Assembly: GCF_030418305.1 (NCBI RefSeq)
Contig: NZ_JAUHPX010000003.1
Span: forward strand, 186,001 to 250,000
Direction of reading: 5' to 3'
DNA: 64,000 nucleotides
Source: Demequina lignilytica
Lineage (GTDB): Bacteria > Actinomycetota > Actinomycetes > Actinomycetales > Demequinaceae
In this document: positions 1 to 8,635 of the stretch, piece after piece
Layout: every line of letters begins with the position of its first letter
Position numbering within the stretch: the first letter of the stretch is position 1
Program-made: the position numbers and the translations under genes
The notes under the pieces: model-generated
Databases searched by the model: none
What the model was told of the DNA's origin: nothing
The model's input: the letters and a program-made list of their open reading frames with translations, nothing else

Positions 1-810
1 GTTGGCCGCGAGCCAGCGGTGCGTGGCCTCGTGGTCCGCCTGCATCGACACCAGCAGCGAGAGGGTGACCTCTGCGCCGGGGTCGAGCGTCCGACCGTCC
101 CCGTCGACGCCGAACGCGGGGTTCTCCGAGTCGATGGGGTACGCCGTGTAGAGCCCCTCGAACGACTCCGAGAAGGTGCTCCGGGGCCCCCACCGCGGAT
201 CGTCGTGCGCGACGTCGAAGCTGTCGATCGTCGTGTCGCCCATCGTCTTGAGCACCAGCAGGGGCATGTCGCCGCTCGACTTCGCCCAGGTGAACCACGA
301 GTTCGCATGGCAGATCGCCGCGTGCCTCAGCACGCACTGCTCGTACTTGTACGTGTCGTCCCCGCGGAAGTACTGGTTCATGAGCAGCGGGACCCCGACG
401 CGGGCGAGCTTGACGGCGGCGTCGCCGTCGTTGCGGATCAGGGTGTCCCATCGAAGGCCCTGAGCGGTGCGCCGGTACTCCTGCGTCACGGAGAGGTGGG
501 ACGTCGACTCCGACGGCGAGAAGGACACCTGAATGCGGTCCCTCGCGACGGAGACCGTGCGCTGCGCGGCGAGCTCCGAGGTGAGGAACGCGGCCGGGGG
601 TCCCGCGGGCGACGCGACCTCGATCCCCACGGTGCCCAGCCAGCGCGAGCCCGGACCGTCGTACTCCTCGAAATCGTCCACCGGAAGCAGGAACTCCGTG
701 CCGTGGCGATCGCTCGCCGAACGCATCGACGTCCATGCCGCGCGCACGGGGTCGAACCCCGCGCGCAGGTCGCCGATCTCCCACACCACCGCATCGTCCT
801 CAGGCGCCAC
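1..810 (-). CDS. DUF5695-like protein, N-terminal part (runs off the left edge)
   Basis: This is the first 270 codons of a minus-strand gene whose 3' end lies outside the window. The GTG start at 810 is chosen because AGGAAGGG sits about 7 bases upstream. The protein starts without a signal peptide. It aligns by eye with the N-terminal domain of the 930-residue protein at 4510-7302: RWLGTVGIEV against RWVGDLVMRV, VGVPLLMN against LGVPMLMN, and YEQCVLRH against YEQNVVRH. The two are therefore paralogues, probably of the DUF5695 family, which I recall as large carbohydrate-locus proteins of unknown function. This copy looks cytoplasmic, whereas the other looks exported. It is transcribed divergently from the sugar ABC importer and shares the operator pair with it. 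The enzymatic role is unknown; a glycan-processing role is inferred only from context. Confidence 0.7.
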   Translation of the reverse strand, partial: MAPEDDAVVWEIGDLRAGFDPVRAAWTSMRSASDRHGTEFLLPVDDFEEYDGPGSRWLGTVGIEVASPAGPPAAFLTSELAAQRTVSVARDRIQVSFSPSESTSHLSVTQEYRRTAQGLRWDTLIRNDGDAAVKLARVGVPLLMNQYFRGDDTYKYEQCVLRHAAICHANSWFTWAKSSGDMPLLVLKTMGDTTIDSFDVAHDDPRWGPRSTFSESFEGLYTAYPIDSENPAFGVDGDGRTLDPGAEVTLSLLVSMQADHEATHRWLAAN

Positions 811-881
811 TGTCGACCCTTCCTCGTTGAAGCGTAGAGGCCGCGCGCCCCGGTCGTCGGGGTGCACGGCCAGGCCAGGAT

Positions 882-893
882 GAAAGGCCTTTC
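882..893. promoter_or_regulatory. Operator 1: palindrome GAAAGGCCTTTC
   Basis: A perfect 12-bp palindrome. It covers the predicted transcription start of the leftward DUF5695-like gene. With one more base on each side it reads TGAAAGGCCTTTCG, and the same 14-mer occurs in inverted orientation at 1013-1026. The form resembles LacI- or ROK-type operators of actinobacterial sugar loci. No regulator gene is visible, so the cognate repressor is probably encoded to the left of the window. Confidence 0.6.
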
Positions 894-898
894 GTCCA

Positions 899-927
899 AC
901 GGTACCCGCAGCGACCCACCCGAGCAA
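899..927 (-). promoter_or_regulatory. Leftward promoter TTGCTC-N17-TACCGT
   Basis: On the minus strand, TTGCTC (922-927) and TACCGT (899-904) are separated by 17 bases. The predicted start point, near 892, falls inside operator 1. Repressor binding there would block transcription of the leftward DUF5695-like gene. This is assigned by sequence match only. Confidence 0.45.
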
Positions 928-970
928 CAGGGATGATGGGTGGCGATTCGGCGACGACGGCACCGCGCTG

Positions 971-1000
971 TTGACATCGGCGAATCGGCGAGAGTATCGT
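971..1000 (+). promoter_or_regulatory. Rightward promoter TTGACA-N18-TATCGT
   Basis: A perfect TTGACA -35 box (971-976) is followed after 18 bases by TATCGT (995-1000). The predicted start point is near 1007, just upstream of operator 2. This would drive the ABC importer operon with an untranslated leader of about 135 bases. I see no riboswitch or leader peptide in that leader. Confidence 0.5.
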
Positions 1001-1013
1001 CGCCGTCATCGTC

Positions 1014-1025
1014 GAAAGGCCTTTC
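1014..1025. promoter_or_regulatory. Operator 2: palindrome GAAAGGCCTTTC
   Basis: This is the second perfect copy of the 12-bp palindrome, 132 bp centre to centre from the first, placed directly downstream of the rightward start point. Because one copy is associated with each divergent promoter, a single regulator probably controls the whole locus, possibly by looping between the sites. Confidence 0.6.
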
Positions 1026-1142
1026 AATGGGGAAGCCGATCGGGGAGACTGGAGCTCGACGAAGGAGCTCGGTCAGGTGTTCTGCTCAGCCACTCAAGGA
1101 CGAGGCCGGCCGGATGCCGCACCACACACTGAAAGGAATGTC

Positions 1143-2492
1143 ATGGGACAGCGCAGTTTCCGTTGGCGTCGCACCGGCGCCGGCGCCATGCTCGCCGGCA
1201 TGGGGGCCGTCGCCCTCACCCTCTCCGCCTGCTCGTCGAGCGACGGTGGCGACGGTGGCAGCTCGGGCGAGCCCGGCCAGCCCGCCGGCGACCAGAACCT
1301 CACGATCATGTTCTGGGGTGACGAGCGTGCACCCGAGCAGTGGAAGACGCTCGGCGACGCCTTCATTGCCGACGGCCACGAGAACGTGAAGATCGAGTAC
1401 ATCCACCAGCCCGCGGAGTACGACACGAAGATCCAGACCCTCGTCGCGGCCAACCAGACCCCGGACGTGTTCTTCATGAACTCTGCGGGCATGGGCCGCT
1501 TCATCGACGCAGGCACGCTGCTCGACCTCGCACCTGTGTACGACGAGCTCGGCATCGACCTCGACAGCGAGTACCTCGAACCCGCGATCTGGCGCGAGGA
1601 CGAGTCGGTCTGGGGACTCTCGCCGCTGATCCACCTCATGGTGATGTTCTACGACAAGGCCGCGTTCGACGCCGCCGGTATCGATACGCCCCCGACCGAC
1701 CCGGCTGAGGCCTGGTCGTGGGATGACTTCGTGGCCGCCGCCACGGCCCTGTCGGACCCCTCGTCCGAGGGGGACGGCTGGGGATCGATGATCCTCACCG
1801 ACCCGCTGGTGACGGCGCCGCTGCTGGCGTCGAACGGCGCGTACTGGTTCGACGAGGAGGCGATGGAGTTCACGCTCAATGACCCGAGCGCGGTGGAGGT
1901 CTACGAGAACATCAAGGCCCTCGCGGACACTGGGGTGTCCATCCCGCCGGCGAACCTGAGCTCGATGGGTCTCGACGTGGTCTTGCAGTCGCGCCAGGCC
2001 CCGCTGTACCCGGGCGGCACCTGGAACCTCCAGGCCGTCACCGAGGCGTGGGGTGAGGATGCCGGCATGGCGCTCTACCCGTCCTACGGCGACCCGAAGT
2101 CGATGGCGGTCACCGACCAGCTCGTGGTTTCGGCCAAGACACAGAATCCCGAGCTCGCGGCGGAGTTCGTGCACTTCGCGACCCAGGCAGAGAACAACCC
2201 GGCCGCCTACGACGGCGTTCCCGCGACCCGGGCCGCCACGGAGGGCAACGGCCGCGAGACCTGGCTCACCACGGGCAACCGTCCGCTCGGCTTCGAGGAG
2301 ACGATCGACAACTCGCTCGACATCGTCATGGACGACCCGTCCCGCAAGGTCCGGGACCTGATCAACGTCTGGAACACCGTGCAGTGGACTGACGATGGCA
2401 TCAACGGGTACTTCACCGACCTGGTGCCCGACCTCGGCGCCGCGCTCGACGGGTTCAAGCCCACCGTCGACCAGATGCTCCAGGCGCAGTGA
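1143..2492 (+). CDS. Sugar ABC transporter substrate-binding lipoprotein
   Basis: This 449-residue protein is an extracellular solute-binding protein of the family 1 carbohydrate type, lipid-anchored to the outer face of the membrane. An Arg-rich N-region and hydrophobic segment lead to the lipobox LSAC with Cys-30, followed by an Ser/Gly-rich linker. The mature part opens with LTIMFWGDERAPEQW, typical of this family. The start at 1143 is preferred over an upstream in-frame ATG because GAAAGGAA lies just upstream. Its stop overlaps the start of the permease gene by one base. The ligand is unknown. The neighbouring DUF5695-like genes suggest an oligosaccharide. No ATPase is encoded here, so a shared MsiK-type ATPase would be needed. 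Confidence 0.92.
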   Translation: MGQRSFRWRRTGAGAMLAGMGAVALTLSACSSSDGGDGGSSGEPGQPAGDQNLTIMFWGDERAPEQWKTLGDAFIADGHENVKIEYIHQPAEYDTKIQTLVAANQTPDVFFMNSAGMGRFIDAGTLLDLAPVYDELGIDLDSEYLEPAIWREDESVWGLSPLIHLMVMFYDKAAFDAAGIDTPPTDPAEAWSWDDFVAAATALSDPSSEGDGWGSMILTDPLVTAPLLASNGAYWFDEEAMEFTLNDPSAVEVYENIKALADTGVSIPPANLSSMGLDVVLQSRQAPLYPGGTWNLQAVTEAWGEDAGMALYPSYGDPKSMAVTDQLVVSAKTQNPELAAEFVHFATQAENNPAAYDGVPATRAATEGNGRETWLTTGNRPLGFEETIDNSLDIVMDDPSRKVRDLINVWNTVQWTDDGINGYFTDLVPDLGAALDGFKPTVDQMLQAQ

Positions 2493-3445
2493 TGAACGCG
2501 ACGACTCGAAAGCCAACCGGCTCGGCTCGCACCGGCACTCGTGCCGACGCCAGCCGCGGGAAGGGCACGCGTCGTCGCCACGAGGCAGCGGCGGGGGTGG
2601 CGATGGCCACCCCCGCCATCCTCGGCCTTGTGGTGTTCTTCGTCCTCCCGCTCGGGGCCGCCGTGGTGATCAGTTTCACCGACTGGGGCCTCCTGAGCTC
2701 TCCCGAGTTCATCGGACTGGACAACTACCGGGCCATCTTCTCCGACCCGCTGGTCGGCAAGTCCCTCGGGGTCACTTTCTACTTCGCGCTGCTCTCGGTG
2801 CCCACCGGCATCATCGGAGCCCTGCTGATGGCCCTGCTCCTCAACCAGAAGACCCGGTTCAACCGGCTCTTCGTCGTACTCTTCTACCTGCCGTCGATCC
2901 TCCCGGTCGTCGCAGTCATCGTTGTGTGGTTATGGCTGCTGGACCCGTCGTACGGCCTGGTCAACCAGGGCCTCGAGAAGGTGGGCCTGCCGACGTTGGA
3001 CTGGTTCTCGGACCCGAATCTGGTGATCCCCTCGTTCGTGCTGATGAACCTGTGGGGCGTCGGAGGCTCGGCGCTGATCTTCCTCGCCGCGCGGCGCGGC
3101 ATCTCGCCCACGCTCTACGAGGCGGCATCCCTGGATGGCGCGGGCCCATGGCAGCAGTTCAAGGCCGTGACGCTGCCGATGCTCTCGCCGGTCATCCTCT
3201 TCACCCTGGTGATCGGCATCATCGCCGCCATGCAGACCTTCGCGCAGGGCTTCCTTATCGGCAGCGGGTCCGGGCAGTCGGCGCTGTTCTTCAACCTCTA
3301 CCTCTATCAGAGGGCCTTCCAGGGCGGTCAGATGGGCTACGCGTCGGCGCTGGCGATGCTGCTGTTCTTCATCACGCTCATCCTTACCGCGATCACCTTC
3401 CGATCCTCGAGCCTCTGGGTCTTCTACGAGAGCAGGCAGAAGTGA
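2492..3445 (+). CDS. Sugar ABC transporter permease, MalF/UgpA type
   Basis: This 317-residue integral membrane protein is the first of two permeases forming the channel for the binding protein encoded upstream. It has six predicted membrane segments, the first near residues 35-60, where ATPAILGLVVFFVLPLG is visible. The EAA loop (EAASLDGAGPWQQFKAVTLP) lies near residues 209-228, where the transport ATPase docks. The ATG at 2492 overlaps the upstream stop as TGATG. Its own stop overlaps the next gene as GTGA, so the three genes are translationally coupled. Confidence 0.9.
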   Translation: MNATTRKPTGSARTGTRADASRGKGTRRRHEAAAGVAMATPAILGLVVFFVLPLGAAVVISFTDWGLLSSPEFIGLDNYRAIFSDPLVGKSLGVTFYFALLSVPTGIIGALLMALLLNQKTRFNRLFVVLFYLPSILPVVAVIVVWLWLLDPSYGLVNQGLEKVGLPTLDWFSDPNLVIPSFVLMNLWGVGGSALIFLAARRGISPTLYEAASLDGAGPWQQFKAVTLPMLSPVILFTLVIGIIAAMQTFAQGFLIGSGSGQSALFFNLYLYQRAFQGGQMGYASALAMLLFFITLILTAITFRSSSLWVFYESRQK

Positions 3446-4374
3446 CCACTCCCGAACTCACGCAAGGCGTCCACGAGGTCGCCGGACTCCCGCCGCAGCG
3501 GCCCACGCGAAAGGCACGTCGATCGACGGGCGACCTGGTGCGCCACATCCTCGGTCGGGCCACGATTTATGCGCTTCTGATCATCGGATCCCTCGCGGCG
3601 CTGCTGCCGCTCTTCTGGATGGTCTCCACCTCATTCAAAGCCAACTCCGAGGTCTTCAAGATCCCGGCCACCTGGATCCCGGAGCAGTTCACCTTCGAGT
3701 ACTACGCGGAGGCGCTGCTCGGCACCAGCCCGAACTTCATCCGGTTCTTCTTCAACACGATGATCCTCGAGCTCCTGATCATCGTCGGGACCCTCCTGAC
3801 CAGCCTCCTCGCGGCCTACGCGTTCAGCCGGGTCCAGTGGCGCGGCCGCGACCTGGTCTTCGGTGCGACGCTCGCGACCATGATGGTGCCGTTCGCCGTC
3901 ACGCTGGTGCCGCTGTTCATCGGCTGGTCCAAGGTGGGCGCGATCGACACGTTCTGGCCGCTCGCCCTGCCCGCATGGTTCGGCGGGGGCGCGTTCAACA
4001 TCTTCCTGCTGCGCCAGTTCATGATGCAGATCCCTAAGGACTTCGACGAGGCCGCGCAGATGGACGGTGCGAGCCACTGGTACATCCTGCGGTACATCAT
4101 CATGCCGATGGTGAAGCCCGCGCTCCTGGTGGTGGCGATCTTCACCTTCATCGGGGTGTGGAACGACTTCCTAGGACCGCTGATCTACCTGACGAGCAAC
4201 GACAACTACACGATCGCGCTCGGCCTGACGTCCTTCAAGCAGACGTACGGTACGCAGTGGAACCTCTTGATGGCGGCGTCCGTCGCGACCATCCTGCCGA
4301 TCGTGATCGTCCTGTTCACCTTCCAGAAGCCGATCATCGAGGGCGCGAACCTCAACCCAGGCCTCAAAGGCTGA
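3442..4374 (+). CDS. Sugar ABC transporter permease, MalG/UgpE type
   Basis: This 310-residue second permease of the importer starts at a GTG that overlaps the upstream stop by four bases (GTGA). After a hydrophilic tail of about 35 residues come six predicted membrane segments. The EAA loop reads DEAAQMDGASHWYILRYIIM near residues 201-220. Hydrophobic segments such as TIYALLIIGSLAALLPLFWM match the CUT1 carbohydrate transporter family. About 135 bases separate it from the next gene. That gap contains a GC-rich imperfect hairpin (4386-4409) without a T-run, which could reduce read-through into the DUF5695-like gene. Confidence 0.9.
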   Translation: MTTPELTQGVHEVAGLPPQRPTRKARRSTGDLVRHILGRATIYALLIIGSLAALLPLFWMVSTSFKANSEVFKIPATWIPEQFTFEYYAEALLGTSPNFIRFFFNTMILELLIIVGTLLTSLLAAYAFSRVQWRGRDLVFGATLATMMVPFAVTLVPLFIGWSKVGAIDTFWPLALPAWFGGGAFNIFLLRQFMMQIPKDFDEAAQMDGASHWYILRYIIMPMVKPALLVVAIFTFIGVWNDFLGPLIYLTSNDNYTIALGLTSFKQTYGTQWNLLMAASVATILPIVIVLFTFQKPIIEGANLNPGLKG

Positions 4375-4509
4375 CGCGGGGCGCCGCGGCCCGGCGAACC
4401 GCCGGCCGCGACGCCCACCCTCGGCGGGCGACCTTGCGTTCGCCAGATCCCCGCCGCGGCACCCGCGCCGCCCGCCGGTCCACCCGGCCGACGAAAGGTT
4501 CACACGCCC

Positions 4510-7302
4510 ATGCGCAGACCTGTCCGGATCGGGCTGACCGTCGCGGCCGCGATCGTGACCGCCGGCGCATCGTCCATGCTCATCCGAGCCCTCGTCACGA
4601 ATGGAGACGCCCCCGTGCCCGTATCGCCCGAGCAGATGGCCACCCTGAGCTCCGACACCTTCCGCGTGGGGATCGACGGCGCGAGCGGAGGAGTCTTCGA
4701 GCTCTCGCATCCCGCGGATTCCTACGGCACCACATTCGTCGCCAATCCCGACATCCACCCGGACTGGGACATCGACGACTCGCGCTGGGTAGGCGACCTC
4801 GTGATGCGGGTCGACGGCGCGGAGCGGCTGACGAGCGCGTCGGACGACATCCGCACGGTCGCGTCCTCGGGCGACCGCGTGGTGGTCGCGTACGACGGCG
4901 AGGCCGCGCGGGAGGACGGCATCCGGGGCTTCGGCCTGACGGAGACCTACGCGCTCACCGGCGAGGACCGCGACGTCTTCGACTGGTCGATCACCCTGAC
5001 CAACCCTTCATCGGAGCCGCTCACCATCGAGGACCTCGGCGTACCCATGCTGATGAACGCATGGTGGAACGCCGGCGACCAGACCGCGATCTACGAGCAG
5101 AACGTGGTGCGTCACTCGTACGTCGCGGGGGACGGCTCCTACGCGTACTGGCAGCGTCCGAACGGCGAAGGACCCTTCCTGGTGATGGTGCCGAAGCCCG
5201 GCACGTCGCTGGAGTTCCGCGACAAGAGCCGGACGGGACAGACCATCTTCGGCGAGCTGGATCCCGCGTGGGAGGGATTGGTGACGTTCGCGATCCACTC
5301 CGCCGTGTTGCAGCCCGAGCGCGAGGGCAAGATCGGCGGTTACCTTCCGGCGACGTCCGGCACCGTGCCGGCCGGGGGCTCGGCGTCCTACGGCTTCACC
5401 TTCCGGTGGGCCGCGGACTACACGGACCTGCGCGACGTGCTGTTCGACGCGGGCGTGGTTGACGTGGTCTCGCTCCCGGGGATGGTGGTGCCGACCGACA
5501 CGGACGTCACCCTCGCCGTGCGCGCCACGGGCGGGATCGAGGGGGTCGCAGGTGAGGACGGCCGGTCCGTCTCCGTCACCTCGGTGGGGACCCGGAACGG
5601 GTACGAGCTCTACCGGCTCACGATGCCCCGTCTCGGGCCGAACAAGGTCACTGTGACGTTCGACGGCGGCCGCACGTCGGTACTTCAGTACTACGCCATC
5701 GCGCCGGTCGAGACGCTGATCGACTCCCACGCCCGTTTCCTCGTGGATCACCAGCAGGCGCGCACGGAGCACGACTACGACGGAGCCTTTCTCCAGTGGA
5801 GCATGGCGACCGGCAAGCCCGTGTCCTGGCACGACTACCCGGGCGGCGGCTGGAAGGAGTGGATGGCGGGAGGCTCCGACGACTCGGGGCTCGCGCCCGC
5901 CCTGTACCTGGCCCGCAAGAACCTCACCAGCCCCGACCAGGCGGAGATCGACGCCCTCGACCGGTATATCGACAGCTTCCTTCTGGGCTACCTTCAGGCG
6001 GCAACCGAGGACGGGGAGCGCACCTGGCAGGTCTACCGCTGGTACGACGGCTGCGACGGGACTCCCTGCGACCAGGGCGTGTGGCGGGCGTACAACTACA
6101 CGCACATCGCCAACACCTACGTCGCGATGTACGAGGTCGCGACCACGTACCCGAACCTCGAGACTGCCCGCCCCGCCCGCGAGTACCTCGACCTGGCCTT
6201 CCGGACCCTCGAGGCGATGTTCACCAAGATCCCGCTGCCGACGCCAATTGGCGACGCGGCGCACGACCTGGGCCTCATGGGCGAGGGGACCTATCCCGAG
6301 ATCCTCGCGGCGCTGGACGGCGAGGGCATGATCGCCCAGGCGGCGGCCCTGCGCTCGCTGCTGGACGCCAAGAGCGAGACGCTTTTCGCGCAGAAGTACC
6401 CGTTCGCCTCGGAGGCGAGCATCGACACCACGGGCTTTGAAGCGTCATACGTGTTCGCGAAGATGTACGACGATGAGGCGCTCAAGGACCGTGTCCAGAG
6501 GTCGTCGCTGGCCGCGCGCGGGATGCAGCCGCTCTGGTACTACTACGGCTCGGACAACCGTCACATGGGCGAGTCGTGGTGGAACCTGGGCTACGAGACG
6601 CAGCTCGGCGCATGGCAGCAGCAGGACTACCTGCGCGAGGAGATGGCGGCGGGAGACAGGGACTTCGACGAGTCGATGCGCTCGACCTACGGCGCCCTCC
6701 TCGCCGGCTGGGCCAACATCAACGCCGGGCAGATCAGCGCTGACCCGGCGAACATCGGCGCGGCGTCCTGGCAGTACCAGAGCCAGCTGGGCGTCCCCGA
6801 GCCGAACTGGGCGTTCATGCCCCAGATCGACGGCTGGTGGGCGTGGTCGGGCGAGGCCGACCTGGGATTCTGGGGAGGCCTCCGCGCTTCCGAGGTGGCG
6901 GTGGTGGAAGACCGAATCGTGGGCTTGTATGCCTACGGCGGCGACCTCTCAGCATCGGCCAGCGGCCTCTCCATCGTCCCCAGAGACGGCGTGCGGCAGC
7001 GGGCCACGTTCTACCAGCACGGCGGCTTCCGCTTCGAGCTCACCGGCGCGCGGTACGCGCGTGCCACGGTCGACAATGCGCTCACGGAGATCACCCTGGC
7101 CGTCGAGCACGGGGCGGCCGGAGGGGGCGCCTTCACGATGCGGCTGAGCCGTGCGGTCGACGGCACGTACGCGGTCGAGGTCGACGGCGAGGCCGCCGGC
7201 AGCCTCGCTGTGGAAGGTGGAGCGGGGACGGCGACCGTCGACCTGCCCGGCGGTTCCGGCGAGGTGCGGCTGACTCGCGAGCTGGCTCCGGCTAGCCGCT
7301 AG
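4510..7302 (+). CDS. Exported DUF5695-like protein
   Basis: This 930-residue protein begins with a positively charged, hydrophobic stretch (residues 3-28) that looks like a signal peptide or anchor, so it probably acts outside the cell. An N-terminal beta-rich region carries LGVPMLMN near residue 177 and YEQNVVRH near 195, both shared with the divergent gene at the left edge. The middle contains aromatic-rich blocks such as WHDYPGGGWKEWMAGG and helical segments compatible with an (alpha/alpha) toroid, and the C-terminus is again beta-rich. I assign it to DUF5695 from memory of the family. It may be a glycan-active enzyme that feeds the ABC importer upstream, but no catalytic residues can be named. 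A weak GAAAGG site lies about 11 bases before the ATG. Confidence 0.7.
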   Translation: MRRPVRIGLTVAAAIVTAGASSMLIRALVTNGDAPVPVSPEQMATLSSDTFRVGIDGASGGVFELSHPADSYGTTFVANPDIHPDWDIDDSRWVGDLVMRVDGAERLTSASDDIRTVASSGDRVVVAYDGEAAREDGIRGFGLTETYALTGEDRDVFDWSITLTNPSSEPLTIEDLGVPMLMNAWWNAGDQTAIYEQNVVRHSYVAGDGSYAYWQRPNGEGPFLVMVPKPGTSLEFRDKSRTGQTIFGELDPAWEGLVTFAIHSAVLQPEREGKIGGYLPATSGTVPAGGSASYGFTFRWAADYTDLRDVLFDAGVVDVVSLPGMVVPTDTDVTLAVRATGGIEGVAGEDGRSVSVTSVGTRNGYELYRLTMPRLGPNKVTVTFDGGRTSVLQYYAIAPVETLIDSHARFLVDHQQARTEHDYDGAFLQWSMATGKPVSWHDYPGGGWKEWMAGGSDDSGLAPALYLARKNLTSPDQAEIDALDRYIDSFLLGYLQAATEDGERTWQVYRWYDGCDGTPCDQGVWRAYNYTHIANTYVAMYEVATTYPNLETARPAREYLDLAFRTLEAMFTKIPLPTPIGDAAHDLGLMGEGTYPEILAALDGEGMIAQAAALRSLLDAKSETLFAQKYPFASEASIDTTGFEASYVFAKMYDDEALKDRVQRSSLAARGMQPLWYYYGSDNRHMGESWWNLGYETQLGAWQQQDYLREEMAAGDRDFDESMRSTYGALLAGWANINAGQISADPANIGAASWQYQSQLGVPEPNWAFMPQIDGWWAWSGEADLGFWGGLRASEVAVVEDRIVGLYAYGGDLSASASGLSIVPRDGVRQRATFYQHGGFRFELTGARYARATVDNALTEITLAVEHGAAGGGAFTMRLSRAVDGTYAVEVDGEAAGSLAVEGGAGTATVDLPGGSGEVRLTRELAPASR

Positions 7303-7331
7303 AAGAACCCCAGCCTCTCGTGTCGGTTGAG

Positions 7332-7355
7332 TGAACTGGCCTGAGTTTCGTTCCG
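7332..7355 (+). repeat. IS3 left terminal inverted repeat
   Basis: The 24-bp left end matches the reverse complement of 8612-8635 at 23 positions. The single difference is the fifth base (C on the left, T on the right). It marks the outer boundary of the element and starts with the TGA seen in many IS3 members. Confidence 0.9.
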
Positions 7356-7369
7356 TCTGATCGACAAGG

Positions 7370-7681
7370 ATGGAACCCATGACTCGATACACGCCGGAGA
7401 TGCGTGAGCGCGCCTTGCGAATGCTCGCGGAGGCGCTTCCGGATCACCCGAACCTGACCTCGGCGACGCGGCACGTGGCGGGGATGCTCGGGATGAGTTC
7501 CGAGACGCTTCGCCTGTGGCAGCGCCAGATGGAGGCCAACGCGGGCGGCAAGGTCGCGAACGTCGCCGACGCGGCGGCGGAGATCAAGCGTCTCAAGCGC
7601 GAGAACGCCGAGCTTCGCAAGGCCAACGAGATCCTCAAGGCTGCGAGCGTGTTTTTCGCCAAGGAGCTCGACCGCCCCTGA
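7370..7681 (+). CDS. IS3-family transposase OrfA
   Basis: This 103-residue protein is the DNA-binding subunit of the insertion sequence. An N-terminal helix-turn-helix region (about residues 10-50, MTRYTPEMRERALRML onward) recognises the element ends. It is followed by a leucine-zipper-like segment (about 65-92, with IKRLKRENAELRKANEILKA) used for oligomerisation. The reading frame appears intact. The run CGCCCC just before its TGA, with orfB in the -1 frame, is a plausible programmed frameshift site that would give the OrfAB fusion. Confidence 0.88.
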   Translation: MEPMTRYTPEMRERALRMLAEALPDHPNLTSATRHVAGMLGMSSETLRLWQRQMEANAGGKVANVADAAAEIKRLKRENAELRKANEILKAASVFFAKELDRP

Positions 7682-7686
7682 CCGAG

Positions 7687-8610
7687 ATGATCCGCTTCAC
7701 TGATGAACATCGGGATCAGTTCGGGGTCGAGCCCATCTGCCGTGTCTTGCGCCCGGCAGTCCAGGGATTCCTCACCGCGCGCGGCTAGCGCGCCGCGAAG
7801 ACCAGAACACCGTCCGCACGGCAGCTGCGTGACGAGCTGCTCATCCCCGAGGTCGCCCGTCTGCACGCGGAGAACTACGGCGTCTACGGACGGCGCAAGA
7901 TGCATGCGCTCATGCGCCGTCAGGGCTGGGACATCGGGCGGGACCAGACCGAGCGGCTCATGAGGCTCGCAGGCGTGCGGGGCGTGAAGAAGTCCAAACG
8001 CGTCTTCACCACGAAGTCCGACCCGGCCGCGGCTCTGCCGAAGGATCTCGTGAAGCGCCACTTCAGGGCCGACGCTCCTCGCCGTCTGTGGGTGGCCGAC
8101 ATCACGTATGTCGCCACCTGGTCGGGCTTCGCCTACGTCGCGTTCGTCACCGACGTCTTCTCACGCAGGATCGTGGGCTGGAACGTCGCCTCGACGCTGA
8201 AGGCCGAGATCCTGCCCTTGCAGGCCCTCGACATGGCCGCATGGGACGCCGGAGGCGACCTCACCGGGCTCACGCACCACTCGGACCACGGCTCGAACTA
8301 TCAGTCGATGGTCTACACCGACCGCGTCGTCGAACTCGGCGCGAAACCCTCGACGGGAACCGTCGGCGACTCGTATGACAACGCTCTGGCCGAGGCGATC
8401 AACAACCTCTACAAGACCGAGCTGATCCGCCAGAGAGGCCCCTGGCGGACCGTCGAGCAGGTCGAGCTCGCCACCCTCGAATACGTCTGGTGGTGGAACC
8501 ACCAGCGCCTCCACGGCGAACTCGGCATGCGCACCCCCGAGGAGGTTGAAGCCGAGTACTACGCTGACCTCGCAGCCGCCCAAGTAGCGTCTGTCGGACA
8601 AAGAAACTGA
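7687..8610 (+). pseudogene. IS3-family transposase OrfB, interrupted by an amber codon
   Basis: This frame encodes the catalytic subunit, an rve-type integrase of about 307 residues if intact. An in-frame TAG at 7786-7788 interrupts it after residue 33 (FLTARG-stop-RAAKTR). Relatives that I recall have Tyr here, so one TAC to TAG change would explain it. Downstream the frame is open to the end and keeps all three catalytic residues: Asp in WVADITY, Asp in HHSDHGSNY, and Glu in NALAEAINNLYKTE. The usual IS3 C-terminus with YVWWWNHQRLH is present. Unless the stop is suppressed or misread, the element needs transposase supplied from elsewhere. Confidence 0.85.
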
Positions 8611-8611
8611 G

Positions 8612-8635
8612 CGGAACGAAACTCAGGCCAATTCA
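8612..8635 (-). repeat. IS3 right terminal inverted repeat
   Basis: This is the 24-bp right end, complementary to 7332-7355 except at one base. The next 205 bases up to the flippase gene contain short palindromes such as GGCAATTGCC but no convincing gene. Confidence 0.9.

Larger units (their letters stand above)
7332..8635. mobile_element. IS3-family insertion sequence with broken orfB
   Basis: This 1304-bp element is bounded by 24-bp terminal inverted repeats that differ at one position: TGAACTGGCCTGAGTTTCGT at the left end and TGAATTGGCCTGAGTTTCGT at the right, both followed by TCCG. It encodes orfA and a -1-frame orfB, as in the IS3 family. No clean target duplication is visible (GAG on the left, GAT on the right). 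It inserted 30 bp after the stop of the DUF5695-like gene. An amber codon in orfB makes autonomous transposition unlikely. Confidence 0.92.
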
